Shown: positions 1 through 8,867, numbered from the stretch's first letter. The stretch: DNA of 64,000 nucleotides from Saprospiraceae bacterium (GCA_016722295.1 JADKGL010000012.1:3719-67718), one strand, 5' to 3'. Notes: generated from the sequence alone by a model not told the origin. Numbers and translations: made by a program.

Positions 1-184
1 TAATAAGTTTTAACAGCCATGGACTATAATTTTTTAGAATCATAAAGGTGTGATATTCCTTTAATTATAAAATATTTTTCTCTAACATCGGACTAAATTT
101 TTGAGATATTAATCACAAAAATACATCCGATTTAAATTTTTCAAACCACGAGGAGTGCTGATTTTACTGGTATTATAATAGGGT
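1..184. repeat. Diverged direct repeat, copy A (probable gene relic)
   Basis: This stretch aligns by eye with 3302-3484, with shared blocks such as the segment around 90-125 (taaatttttgagat) and the catcc block near 125. Read on the minus strand, both copies contain a similar short peptide beginning MLEK (MLEKNIL, stop, LKEY here; MLEKDMQSLRKY in copy B). The repeat is therefore probably the remains of a duplicated gene rather than a regulatory site. It lies about 230 nt beyond the stop of the phospholipase-D-like gene at 415-903 and may continue past the left edge of the window. Confidence 0.65.
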
Positions 185-414
185 TCGTTCTAGAAAGGGT
201 ATTTATTAAGTGTGGGATTGGCACCGCTTCCGCTGATTGAAAAAATACAGCTACTGAGCTATTCGTCCGCCAAATCTATATTGTCCTGCCACACTTGCAT
301 AAATACCATGTTATTATGTGCAGTTCTACTGAGTCCGCATGACAATACATGTAAAAGTTTGTAGAAATATTTAACCTAATTTATAAACTTCACAAATCAA
401 CAATAAAATTTAGT
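185..414. other. Non-coding stretch downstream of the PLD-like gene
   Basis: No open frame of note was found. The sequence is more GC-rich than its surroundings around 215-345 and contains short dispersed complementary pieces, but no hairpin followed by a T-tract that would make a convincing terminator. Confidence 0.4.
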
Positions 415-903
415 TTAGTCTAATGCATCGAATCGAGAAGAAAATATTTTTACGAATGACTCAGCCAATTTTTTTGATTCAATTAAAACACTAATGTCTT
501 GATATTTTTCAAAGGAGCCATAAGTCCAATTATGGCTACAAATAATGGTTTTTTCATCGTCAATTATTATAAGCTTTGAATGTGATGCTGACTCCTTCTT
601 GTCGTATTTAACTAAGATTCCAAGACCTTTCAAATCATAAAATCGTTGTTTGTTCGCTTTATATGATTTGTAAATATCACTGGGCTTATCTCTGTCCAAT
701 ATAAATCTAATTTTTACACCTCTTTTATGGGCGCTGGAAATTGCGTCAAAAAGTTTTGATGTAATGGCGCTTTTGTCCTTTGAATGCGAAAAATAAAACA
801 TGCTAACATTTATCGAGTATTTTGCATTATCAATTTCATTTAAAACAGAATTAAAATATTCTTTATTTAATAGTAAGTGACAAACCATATTATCACTTAT
901 CAT
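415..903 (-). CDS. Phospholipase-D-like domain protein, single HKD motif
   Basis: This 162-aa protein has the fold signature of the phospholipase D/nuclease superfamily: one HxKx4D motif at His108, Lys110 and Asp115, followed by the usual serine/asparagine/glycine turn (SHNWTYGS, about 123-130). Single-HKD proteins of this size normally dimerise to build one active site and are often nucleases (Nuc-like) or phosphodiesterases. There is no signal peptide, so it is probably cytoplasmic. It is the last gene of a minus-strand operon, 36 nt after the stop of a second, broken PLD-like gene, and downstream of a JAMM-type peptidase. Substrate cannot be read from sequence. A nuclease effector in a defence-like cassette is the inference I favour; a housekeeping phosphodiesterase is possible. 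Confidence 0.75.
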   Translation of the reverse strand: MISDNMVCHLLLNKEYFNSVLNEIDNAKYSINVSMFYFSHSKDKSAITSKLFDAISSAHKRGVKIRFILDRDKPSDIYKSYKANKQRFYDLKGLGILVKYDKKESASHSKLIIIDDEKTIICSHNWTYGSFEKYQDISVLIESKKLAESFVKIFSSRFDALD

Positions 904-939
904 AGGAACATCATAAACCTTTTTTCAACATTATTTAAT

Positions 940-1477
940 CTAAAATCTATTGTCAAAATCAACTATGTCTGAATTTGAAGGAACAACAGAATACTTCCAG
1001 TCGGTTGAAACAGCTTTTAAACGAGTGGCAAGTTTAAAGTCAAGAATACTAATTGAATCATCATTGCCAATTCCAAAAGCTCTTGGTGAAAATGATGACT
1101 TCCATAAAACTAACTCATCGTCTAAAATGACATATTTACTGTGTAAGGATACTTGCTCATAATGATTAAAAAAGCAACTTGAATGCCGAAGGAACTAAGA
1201 ATAGTAAATGCAATTTCATTTAAGTAATCTAATGATTTAAACTGTTCACTTTTATTGATTTTATATGAATTCCCCAATAAGACTTTGATTTCAACTCTCC
1301 TTCTTGTTTCTTTTGACAAAGAAGCTTTGTTAAGTTTCTGACTTCTAATTTGTGGTCTTCTTCATCACTTACATTAAAGCTGAATATGGCTATCGAAATA
1401 TTTTTTTTTGATTTCATAATTGAATTCAGCAACACATCATAGTAGCTGTTATTCTGTAAAATATATACTGACTGCAT
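940..1477 (-). pseudogene. Phospholipase-D-like protein, broken by two frameshifts
   Basis: The reading frame opens at ATG 1477 (MQSVYIL) and runs to about 1305, continues in another frame (RRRVEIKVLLG) to about 1175, then in a third that contains the HKD signature (HSKYVILDDE near 1110-1150) and ends at the TAG at 942-940. Put together it would be a ~178-aa single-HKD phospholipase D-like protein resembling the neighbour at 415-903. One frameshift lies in a run of six T (minus strand, near 1170) and is repaired by one extra T, and the other is also a one-base shift. It starts one base after the stop of the upstream small gene, so it belongs to the same operon. It is either a real pseudogene or a sequencing artefact. 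Confidence 0.65.
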
Positions 1478-1478
1478 A

Positions 1479-1739
1479 TTACTCGTTTTTAAGCAATTTT
1501 TGATAATAAAATTTATTCTGTTGTGTCTCGCAGATAATTGTTTGCGCATCAAAATGCATTAACTCTCGTTTCTTTATGACTGTTTTTACATGTGGAGCAA
1601 TATTTGAGTTTTGTTTAACTGTATAAAAGTTATTTAAAATGTCAATATCCCGTTCCAGTTTTTTCGAAAGAATTCGATTCCTTAAAATCTTCATTTCAAA
1701 TTCTTCTATTATATGCAGCAGTAGTTCGTCCTTTTTCAT
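1479..1739 (-). CDS. Small hypothetical protein (86 aa) in JAMM-PLD operon
   Basis: I chose the internal ATG at 1739 (MKKDELLLH) rather than the longest frame, because it lies 14 nt behind the stop of the preceding gene and gives a compact, charged, mostly alpha-helical protein. No family was recognised, and no signal peptide, membrane segment or cysteine cluster is visible. The stop is followed after one base by the start of the broken PLD-like gene, which argues for translational coupling and a shared function. Confidence 0.5.
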   Translation of the reverse strand: MKKDELLLHIIEEFEMKILRNRILSKKLERDIDILNNFYTVKQNSNIAPHVKTVIKKRELMHFDAQTIICETQQNKFYYQKLLKNE

Positions 1740-1752
1740 TATATTTTTTAAA

Positions 1753-1986
1753 TTATGAATAAGCTTTTTCGTTATCAAGTTTATTAAGTTGTTCCCTCTC
1801 GCTTTCGTTAGGAATATTGTCGGGATTATCATCTTCGCCTACGTCATCCATCCACTCTCTGTATGCTTCTTCCCAGGAATCAGGTGTGTCAAATATATAC
1901 CACTCATTGCCACTTATTGCATCTTGTTCAGTATTTGAAAAGTTTATATTCAAACGGTTAAGATTAATCTCAATGATCTTTTTCAT
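1753..1986 (-). CDS. Small acidic hypothetical protein (77 aa)
   Basis: A 77-aa protein with a short beta-like N-terminus (KKIIEINLNRL) and a very acidic second half rich in Asp, Glu, Asn and Trp. Its start overlaps the stop of the upstream 66-aa gene by four bases (ATGA type), typical of translational coupling. The family is not recognised. It is short enough to be compared with ubiquitin-like partners of JAMM peptidases, but there is no C-terminal Gly-Gly and no clear beta-grasp pattern, so that role is unsupported. Confidence 0.5.
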   Translation of the reverse strand: MKKIIEINLNRLNINFSNTEQDAISGNEWYIFDTPDSWEEAYREWMDDVGEDDNPDNIPNESEREQLNKLDNEKAYS

Positions 1987-2183
1987 TTCTTTTCCTTGTG
2001 AATTTTTAACATCAATTCATTTATTCTATCATTACTATTTTTGGGAATAGTTCTTTTTTTTTGAAATAATTCATAGAAGTAATCTATTATTGAGTTAAGA
2101 TTCTTGTCCCTATTTAAGTCAATAACATAATCCCTAAGCCTTGACTTGATTGGAGTAATAGATGAAAAAATGAATGGTTTCAT
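1983..2183 (-). CDS. Small basic hypothetical protein (66 aa)
   Basis: A lysine- and arginine-rich 66-aa protein, probably helical, with no recognisable domain. Its start codon overlaps the stop of the JAMM-like gene by four bases (2180-2183) and its own stop overlaps the next start by four bases (1983-1986). The double overlap is the main evidence that it is a real, co-translated gene and not a chance frame. Confidence 0.5.
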   Translation of the reverse strand: MKPFIFSSITPIKSRLRDYVIDLNRDKNLNSIIDYFYELFQKKRTIPKNSNDRINELMLKIHKEKK

Positions 2184-2572
2184 ATTTGATCAATTTTTAT
2201 TGGTGTTAATTTAGTTGAATAGCACATTAAGTTTAATTGTCGAGACGACTGGTTAAAGATACCAATCATTTGAAACGTAAATATGTCAAACTTGGTAAAT
2301 ATTCTTTTATCATTTTCAGATAATTCAAAATCATTAAAATGTGTATGATAAATGCCACTTAGGTCATCTGCCAAATGTTTTTGAAATTCCAATTTAGAAA
2401 TTCCAAATGAAGTTTTGATTCTTTTTGTATTTCTTACTTGAACTATTTTATTTATTATATGAATATCATTTATATCTGTTGTATAGATTAATGCACAAAC
2501 TTCTTTCATTGTAAAGTTAGATATTCTTTCCAGGTGAGAATAATGCTGAGCCGATATTTTTAGTTCAATCAT
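2180..2572 (-). CDS. JAB/MPN (JAMM) domain metallopeptidase-like protein
   Basis: The 130-aa protein matches the JAMM metalloprotease pattern: Glu24 in the first strand-helix region, then H76-T-H78, Ser85 and Asp88. The spacing is HxH-x6-SxxD, one residue shorter than the usual x7. JAMM proteins are zinc isopeptidases or deconjugases; bacterial versions occur in ubiquitin-like conjugation and anti-phage loci, often with E1/E2 partners. No E1 (ThiF) or E2 gene is visible here. It lacks the helix-hairpin-helix of RadC and is much shorter, so RadC is excluded. It is the first gene of the minus-strand operon that continues through three small genes to two PLD-like proteins. Zinc binding is likely; the actual substrate is unknown. 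Confidence 0.72.
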   Translation of the reverse strand: MIELKISAQHYSHLERISNFTMKEVCALIYTTDINDIHIINKIVQVRNTKRIKTSFGISKLEFQKHLADDLSGIYHTHFNDFELSENDKRIFTKFDIFTFQMIGIFNQSSRQLNLMCYSTKLTPIKIDQI

Positions 2573-3113
2573 TTTGTAAATTTTGAGTTAGCACTGACGA
2601 TAGTTCGGGACGAATAATTGCACATAACTATTCGATTTACACATGTTTAACATTGCAAAAATCTACTATTATCCGAGAAATATACGCTATTTCTACATAA
2701 ATTGATGTCACTGAACAAGGATATCATGAATCTGTATTCCATATTTCAAGGTTTATAATGAAGTGTTTTTTAACTGCAAAGTGTTACCATATTAATTAAA
2801 TTATTTTCATTTTATATGATTATTTCATTTTTCAATTTCAATTATTCGATCGAATTGATAGTTCTAAAGTTATTGGCAACGGTGTTATTAATATATATTT
2901 ATATTTCTTGAACAATTATTGCCTTAGAGCACCTCTAATGAGGTGGAGATCAACAAAATTTGAATATTTTTTTATATTTTGATAGCCTTTTTGGAGTAAC
3001 TTAACTGAAAGTAGCTTACATAACACTAAGCTATCATTTTTAGGATTAGACATAATGATAGACCGAATTCATAAGGGCTGAGCTTTGGCTATAACAAGTG
3101 ATATAAAAACTAA
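2573..3113. other. Gene-free AT-rich stretch upstream of the JAMM operon
   Basis: No coding frame with a recognisable product was found on either strand. The segment presumably contains the promoter of the leftward operon next to 2573, but I could not identify a convincing Bacteroidota -7 box (TAnnTTTG). Its length and lack of genes fit a decaying accessory region. Confidence 0.4.
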
Positions 3114-3460
3114 ACTTCCTTTAACTGAAAATCCATGTTTCGAAATCGAAACCACTTGAATTTATCTTTTACAGAATTGACAGTTTGCCAATCAAGTTTC
3201 ATCTCAAATCTATGAAGTAAATATTCAGGAACAAGATCATCACACATCTCTTTATCTAAAAAAACTCTTTTGGAATATTCCAGAAAATAAAGAACGATCT
3301 GATAATAATTTTAAACAGTTCTTGGACTAAATTTATTAGTATCATTAAGGCGCGATATTTCCTTAATGATTGCATATCTTTTTCTAACATCAGATTAAAT
3401 TTTTGAGATAATAATCACTAAATACATCCAATTATTACTTTTAAATCACGCGGAGAGTAC
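3114..3460 (-). pseudogene. Degenerate gene relic (unknown family)
   Basis: On the minus strand the segment from about 3460 down to the TAG near 3114 reads as protein-like sequence in two frames: MLEKDMQSLRKYRALM followed by VQELF, then after a shift FLEYSKRVFLDKEMCDD and EYLLHRFEMKLDW to the stop. Its 5' part overlaps the diverged repeat shared with 1-184, where a homologous but more damaged peptide can be read. No family was recognised. The pairing suggests an ancient duplication or two insertions of one gene family around the JAMM-PLD operon. Confidence 0.4.
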
Positions 3461-3484
3461 TGAATTTATTGATGTTTTGGTAGG
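3302..3484. repeat. Diverged direct repeat, copy B (probable gene relic)
   Basis: Second copy of the ~180-bp repeat seen at 1-184, in the same orientation. It lies about 80 nt beyond the stop of the 191-aa gene at 3564-4139, so both copies sit downstream of a minus-strand gene. Sequence identity is estimated by eye at roughly three quarters with small indels; the exact value was not computed. Confidence 0.65.
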
Positions 3485-3563
3485 TTTATTTAACGGTGAG
3501 TACATGCGGCGAGGTGGCGTTTAGCCGCCATGATCGTATGCACATTGTTACATGGCGTATTAT

Positions 3564-4139
3564 CTATCTACTTCTATCAAGTTGTAAAGACACAACCCAT
3601 CTTATCCTTTCCATTTCATGTTTCTCATTTAGTAAATTCATTATTCGCATTAGTAGTTTGAATTCCCAATTTGAATTAATGATCTCTTTGGAAGTTTTCT
3701 CTCTATTTACGAAATATCTTCCATCACGGAACCAAATTTCCTGTGTACCTACTTTACCGAATAATTCATGTGAATCGAAGTCAATTTTCTCTCTTGTTGA
3801 GAATCCTTCTTCAACTATTCCCCCTTGGTCATCGGTTTCAATCGAAATGACTTTACTTTTGATTTCAGTGTCTCTAGCAGTTGTTAGTTCTCTATATGTA
3901 ATAAACGTAAAGTCGGAATCATATTTAGATTTAAATTTCTGCTTAGTTTGTTGACTTATATCATTTGGTAATCCACGATTTGGTGCAATAGGCTTAATTT
4001 CTATGTAATTCCTTATGTCAAATAACAATGCAAATATATCATAGTCTTGATTAAATATTTGAAATGTATCCATCACAAAAAACCATGATTCTGCATATTC
4101 GTCATAAATTTCTATTACCCCATTTAATATTGTCGACAT
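3564..4139 (-). CDS. Conserved-looking hypothetical protein (191 aa)
   Basis: A full-length open frame without signal peptide or membrane segment. Residues about 10-60 form a tryptophan- and aromatic-rich segment (ESWFFVMDTFQIF, ALLFDIRNY) followed by an APNRGLP motif; the C-terminal half is charged and helical and ends IRWVVSLQL. No named domain was recognised, so no function is given. The gene starts 24 nt beyond the 3' end of a group II intron remnant on the same strand, and a long repeat lies downstream. The large plus-strand frame lying over this gene (3496-3954) is a shadow. Confidence 0.6.
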   Translation of the reverse strand: MSTILNGVIEIYDEYAESWFFVMDTFQIFNQDYDIFALLFDIRNYIEIKPIAPNRGLPNDISQQTKQKFKSKYDSDFTFITYRELTTARDTEIKSKVISIETDDQGGIVEEGFSTREKIDFDSHELFGKVGTQEIWFRDGRYFVNREKTSKEIINSNWEFKLLMRIMNLLNEKHEMERIRWVVSLQLDRSR

Positions 4140-4163
4140 CAGTTATTTCCTGTTTTATGCCAT

Positions 4164-4239
4164 GTAATCGAGTCACGCAAGGGAATCTCCCTGCGTTCTC
4201 ACAGTTCCGTACGTGAGAACCTCTCAATTCATATGGCTC
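4164..4239 (-). ncRNA. Group II intron 3' end: domains V and VI remnant
   Basis: On the minus strand, 4239 down to about 4204 reads GAGCCATATGAA, a GAGA tetraloop, then TCTCACGTACGG. This is the catalytic domain V pattern (AGCC ... ACGTACGG around a GNRA loop), with some mismatches in the basal stem. It is followed by a second stem (ACGCAGGGA with TCCCTTGCGT) as domain VI and an end in GATTAC at 4164. No reverse transcriptase or maturase frame precedes it, so only the 3' tail appears to remain. It suggests past retro-mobility in this island. A covariance-model search would be decisive. Confidence 0.55.
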
Positions 4240-4606
4240 TTCATTTAATAAATCACATAAAAGTAAAAATACTTTATGGATTTACCAAAAACCTATGAGC
4301 AAACAATTTGGATTGCTCTTTACACTTTATTTGCAACCAATTTAGAGCAGCATTAACTTATGTAGTTTTTGGAAGTAGAGGACCACCAGAACATTTTCTA
4401 AGTTTGGCTCAAGAACCGAAATTATCTATTGCTGATTAGTGATGGACAGATAATCCATTTTAATATAATCTTAAGATTGTCGTACATTTTTTAGTATATA
4501 GAAGCAAATCAGTCAAAAAGTAAAAAAACTTCAATTATATATAATCCAGCTATGTAATAAAAATTAACTCGACAACTCCATAGATAAAACGTGATACAAG
4601 TCTTCC
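4240..4606. other. Gene-free stretch with a plus-strand coding fragment
   Basis: Between the intron tail and the end of the DUF262 gene no complete gene is present. On the plus strand about 4305-4436 reads as protein-like sequence (SLHFICNQFRAALTY, then FGSRGPPEHFLSLAQ), ending in TAG at 4436-4438. It has no start and no recognised family and is probably a relic. Confidence 0.35.
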
Positions 4607-6056
4607 TTAAACGGTTTCGTTCAACATCGAATTCATGTTGGGTGCTTCAGAACCGCACGAATGCTTAGTTATTATAAGCCGTTTTACTAATCTTTTTCGC
4701 GGTCTTGAAGCATTACAAAATCTGTGTGTAAGTCTTGCATTTTCAGGAATTGTCTTACCACCAAGCCAATATTGCTCAATATAGTCAACTGCCGCATCAT
4801 CAATTTGAGAAATTTGGTTATTGCATAAGAAACAAGTTGGATTCTCATTAAATAACTGCTCTTTTAAACTATAAGAAAAACATCTCGCTTGTTTTTTTGC
4901 TCTCCTAAAATGTCATTGAGAACATTCCTCCATTTGTCAAAACGTCTTACTACTTTTCTTTCTTCACTTGTTCCAATTTCAATGGCATCAATAAATTCTA
5001 GGTCAGTTGTCATTAAAGCAATGAATGCTTCTCTAATTGCATCTAAATTTCCGTAGACACTGTTCTTGTCTACACGTGCAAAAGAGTCCATCAAAATATC
5101 GAATAGGGAAGCATTGAATCTTGACTTCTCCCAATATCCATTGGGGTTTTTATCATTTCCCTTGTAATATCTTTTGAAGGCATTTTCACCAAGTAAGGAT
5201 TTTATAATTGAAACAGAATTCTTAAATGCTGCTCTTAGTTGATCTGCGTCTTTGTCAGATATGTTTTGAAATCTTGTTATTTCGTTGTTTAAGAGTTCTT
5301 AATTGGTGATTTGTAGTTGATATGTGTGTTATGGTAAAAGAGGCAAACCTTAAAACCAACTCAACATCTTTCATTCTTCTGTCCAGGTTGTTTAAGTCAA
5401 GCAATTCAAAAAATCCTTGTCCGATGCAAGTTCTTTTACTAAATTATTGAACTTGCCACGATAGATACTGATTTCTTAGTTCTTGCGTGTTTAATGGAAC
5501 AGAACCAGTATTAAGTCGCTCAAATATTTCAAATTTTAAATTTGGGTTTGATTCTTTTTGAAAGTAATCGTGCGGATTTTACAATATCTAATTTTGTCTT
5601 GAACGTCTTCTGGGAGTTGAGTAAATAGTTTTCCCTGATAATCTTTAAGTACTTTCCAAACCAGTTAGTTTAAAAGGCTTCCCTTTCTTGTCGGAAATAA
5701 ACCGTCCATAAATGCGAAAAACGAAGTAAGTCTTTGTTGCCGTCTATTACATAAATTTTTCCCGTCCTGCTCTTCTGTCAAGTAAACAACTGGAAGCGGA
5801 ATATCAAGCAAGCAGATTCTAAAAGTTTGCTACTTTTGGTTATGTCCCCAAACAAAATATCTTTGAAAGTCTGGCTGAACGTCAAGTTTTCCACGTTTCC
5901 AACGTTGATATAGTCCGTCAATTTCAGGGTCACCCTGTTCTGTATATATTTTGCTGGTCCTTCGTCTATTACTTCTGATTCTGGTTCATCACCTTCATCG
6001 TCAAAATAAATTTCTTCTTCTAGCTCCTCTATCATTTTAATTGATTCTTTATCCAT
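4607..6056 (-). pseudogene. DUF262/HNH (GmrSD-type) restriction protein, frameshifted
   Basis: Pieced over several frames, the region encodes a DUF262-type protein. An acidic N-terminus from ATG 6056 is followed by the DUF262 hallmark LYQRWKRGKLDVQPDFQRYF (about 5860-5925), TKSSKLLES, a PLPVVYL-like strand, and QRLTSFFAFMDG. The C-terminus from about 5094 carries an HNH-like zinc centre (NPTCFLCNNQI, then ARLTHRFCNASR near 4720-4840) and stops at 4609-4607. Such proteins include GmrSD, a type IV enzyme that restricts modified phage DNA. At least three frameshifts are present; the last, near 4875, is repaired by adding one T to a T5 run. It is either a dead defence gene or badly sequenced. The spacing to the next gene gives no operon. 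Confidence 0.7.
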
Positions 6057-6461
6057 ATTGTTTTTTTATGTAGTGTCGTTCTAAAATGGTTTATAACAAT
6101 TCCCTTCCCGTAAGTTAAAACTTGTGTCAATCTCCTAGTATCAGAGAAATATCCGCAATACTTAGTACAATAGATTATAGAATATCGGGGCACACCCATG
6201 TTTTGAATCTGTAGTTTAATCATATGTCAAGACTTTTCTTAATTTGGATAGCAAATATACACTTTTTTTGCTTTATTCTTAATGATATAAAAAACATTTT
6301 CTCAAGGAAGCTTATGTGTATAATTGAATATAGTTGTACTATTTGGTGCTGTTAGTTTAGTAAAAAATAATACCACAGTAAGTATTGCCAATAAAATTCT
6401 GTTTCCCAAAACATATTATTAAATATAGAAGCTAGACCATAATTTTTGACTCCTCGAAATA
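6057..6461. other. Gene-free boundary stretch
   Basis: Nothing convincing is encoded here. Short minus-strand frames at 6032-6223 and 6352-6543 have no recognisable features and overlap real genes. The stretch marks the change from the damaged accessory island to the exported-protein region. Confidence 0.45.
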
Positions 6462-6905
6462 CTATAAACTCAATCCAACCGCACCAAGCACGAGACCTGT
6501 TATCGCCAAACTGATGACACTTCCTTGTCGCCATTTTTTCCATACTTGGTGTTTCTTTACTCGTGATGCTTGATGTGTGTAACCATAGTAATAATCAGGA
6601 TTATTCATCAAGTCTTCATTCATGAAATTCAACTTGCTCTCTGGAATCATTGTATTAGAATTAGTAATAGCAGGAACAAGGCCAATCAAGGGATTCACAA
6701 TACTAGAATAGTAAGTAATCTTTGATGCTTTTTTATAACTTTTGAAATGCTTTTCTGCATCTCGAACTCCCCTGATGTATTGCTCTGTATACATGTGTTC
6801 ATTTCCAATGTCTGTCAAAATAATTTTTTCTGATTTAACAATTTGAGCCTTTACTGAAAAGGAACTGGCTATAGTAACCATCATGAGTAAAAGATATTTC
6901 TTCAT
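6462..6905 (-). CDS. Exported small protein with C-terminal hydrophobic segment
   Basis: A 147-aa protein with an N-terminal signal peptide (MKKYLLLMMVTIASSFSVKA, cleavage likely after KA), a moderately hydrophobic stretch around residues 65-85 and a clear C-terminal membrane-type segment (about 127-147, SLAITGLVLGAVGLSL). It contains a tyrosine-rich DYYYGY motif in between. This layout is seen in many uncharacterised Bacteroidota envelope proteins. It precedes no obvious partner: the next gene on the strand starts upstream of it (6958-8836) and the spacing is about 50 nt, so they could be cotranscribed. Function unknown. Confidence 0.65.
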   Translation of the reverse strand: MKKYLLLMMVTIASSFSVKAQIVKSEKIILTDIGNEHMYTEQYIRGVRDAEKHFKSYKKASKITYYSSIVNPLIGLVPAITNSNTMIPESKLNFMNEDLMNNPDYYYGYTHQASRVKKHQVWKKWRQGSVISLAITGLVLGAVGLSL

Positions 6906-6957
6906 AATTTAGTATTTATTTTAAAATGCTAATTGATTAAAAATATTCCAAAAAAAA

Positions 6958-8836
6958 TCAAAGTCTAATTATCTTCTTAACAGAAGCTCCTACTACAACA
7001 TAATAAACTCCTGCTGAAAACTGCTCAAGATTAAGCAACACTTCCTTTGAATCTAATTTATCCTTTAACAATGTTCTCCCCATTCCATCTATCATTGTAT
7101 AATATGTTCTAAGAATTGATTCATCAATTCTTATTTTATATACATGATCCTGATTTGTTGGAGTGACGTCCCATTTAAATTTCAATAAATCATTTGTAGC
7201 CGTTGCACTGGCAAAATCAATATTAGACCTTGAACTAACAACAAAATCGCCAGATCTTTTTATCTCACACACATTTGGAGCAATAATTTCAGTTTGATAA
7301 TACAACACACCCCTCGGTGGATTAATATCTGAATAACTAATCGTATTCCCTGGTCTTGCGGCTAAAAGTTGCATATTTTGTGGGTTCGATCCTCTATAAA
7401 TATTCACAGTAGGAAATCCTAATCCTTCATATGGCTCCCAACGAAGTTCCACTCTATCATTGATTCCTTGCGAAGCGGACAAATGCATCGTCTTATGATA
7501 GGAGGATAAAACTGATTCATACCCACAACTATCGACAGCTGTAACTTTATAAAAATCTGAATATGCCTCAGGATTGCTCAGGTTGTCTATATACACATTC
7601 ACTTCGCCGTAAGCTCTTTCTGTCAATAAATCAAACTGATTAAACGTACTTCCTTGTTTGTATATCCTAAATAACTTAGTATTTTTTAGTGCAGTTTTTT
7701 CATATACTATTGCATTCTTATTTGTCGCAGAATCAACAGTCACCAAGCATAATTTCTCCGGATGTGGTCTCAATAAATTTATTGTAAATGAATCTACAAC
7801 TGCACAATTCAATTGATCCTTGGCTGTACATACTATAGTTTTATCCTTTACGATCAAAAAAGAATCCAATATGGATCCTAGCACTTTTATGTCTTTAAAT
7901 TTTGATTGATCTTTTACTACAAACAAAGTATCTGCTTCGCAAAATGGGATCGCTGGGTCATTCAATAATATGTGTTCTTCCTTATTCAATATACATACAT
8001 TCAAAATATACGTACTGACTGCAACCGTATTTGCGGAATCTTTGGGATTGTAAATCCTAATGATATTTTTAGAAGACGCCATTAGTCTTATTAAAATGGA
8101 ATGTGGTAATGTTTAAAATTCTACGTTCAGGTATTGGAGAATAACCAGGTAATGCAACCAACATTTTTGTTTTTGAACGGGAGATTGGAAAACTCTTTAT
8201 AAACTTATTGGATCCCTCCACAAACCACTCGTTAGGATACTCAAATTCATTTTCTATAACAAAAGAATCCTTATAACAATAATCCCTGTTAAGTTGGGCA
8301 GATGTCGAAAAATTATACATTACATTCTGCCATTTAGTTGTATCTGACAAGGCAATTGTAGGATCAAAAAAATTGTGATACACAGGATATTTTGGAGGAA
8401 AAGTGATTGAATATTTTACATATATTGAATCCACAGAATAACCTGGATCTGTGATTACAAGCCAGTATGAACTTGTATCCGTACCACAACTTATAAAATT
8501 TGGACTTGCCTTAAACTCCAAATTTATAATTGCTCCGAATAATGATAAATTGCCAGACAATGCATTACTTCCATTACTTCCAAAATTTGGAAGTTGCTGT
8601 GTCCATTTACTACTTTCACTGACTGGAAAAAATTCATATTTAACAGAGCTTAAGTTGAAATCGAGCCTTGTCAATCCAAATAAAGATTTCATGTTGTAGT
8701 TGTATATAACAAAATCTTCATAAGTACTTGTGATATGGTAATTTTTATTATGAAAAATCACCCTCTGTCCAATAATCGTATTGAACAAATAGAAAAATAC
8801 AGTAATTAAAAAAATGTTTCGGTTTATACATTTCAT
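6958..8836 (-). pseudogene. T9SS-exported surface protein, frameshifted
   Basis: Two overlapping frames form one gene. The first (8836-8069, 255 aa) starts with a signal peptide (ITVFFYLFNTIIGQ); the second (to 6958) continues with fibronectin-like or beta-sandwich repeats and ends with a T9SS type A sorting domain (TMIDGMGRTLL, LEQFSAGVYYVVV, KKIIRL). The two frames meet around 8069-8085, where a single-base shift joins FHFNKTNG to SSKNIIRIYN. The mature protein would be about 620 aa, anchored at or released from the cell surface by the type IX system. The N-terminal part has no recognised domain; the middle portion contains several strands spaced like fibronectin type III modules. No enzymatic motif was seen. 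Confidence 0.65.
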
Positions 8837-8867
8837 TTTATTCTAATATTTAGAGTCAAACAATATT

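Noticed and set aside
190..360. Integron attC-like or gene-cassette end
   Set aside because: Some core-like fragments (GCACATAA) are present downstream of the PLD gene, but no complete R''/L''-R'/L' pattern and no integrase were seen.
1753..1986. Ubiquitin-like partner of the JAMM protein
   Set aside because: No C-terminal Gly-Gly and no beta-grasp pattern visible.
2180..2572. RadC DNA-repair-type protein
   Set aside because: It lacks the helix-hairpin-helix region and is shorter than RadC.
3496..3954. 152-aa plus-strand frame
   Set aside because: It lies over the more plausible 191-aa minus-strand gene, has low-complexity Ser-rich composition and no recognisable features.
4305..4436. Transposase fragment on the plus strand
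   Set aside because: The protein-like stretch could not be tied to any known transposase or nuclease motif.
6032..6223. 63-aa minus-strand frame
   Set aside because: It overlaps the start of the DUF262 gene and has no supporting context.
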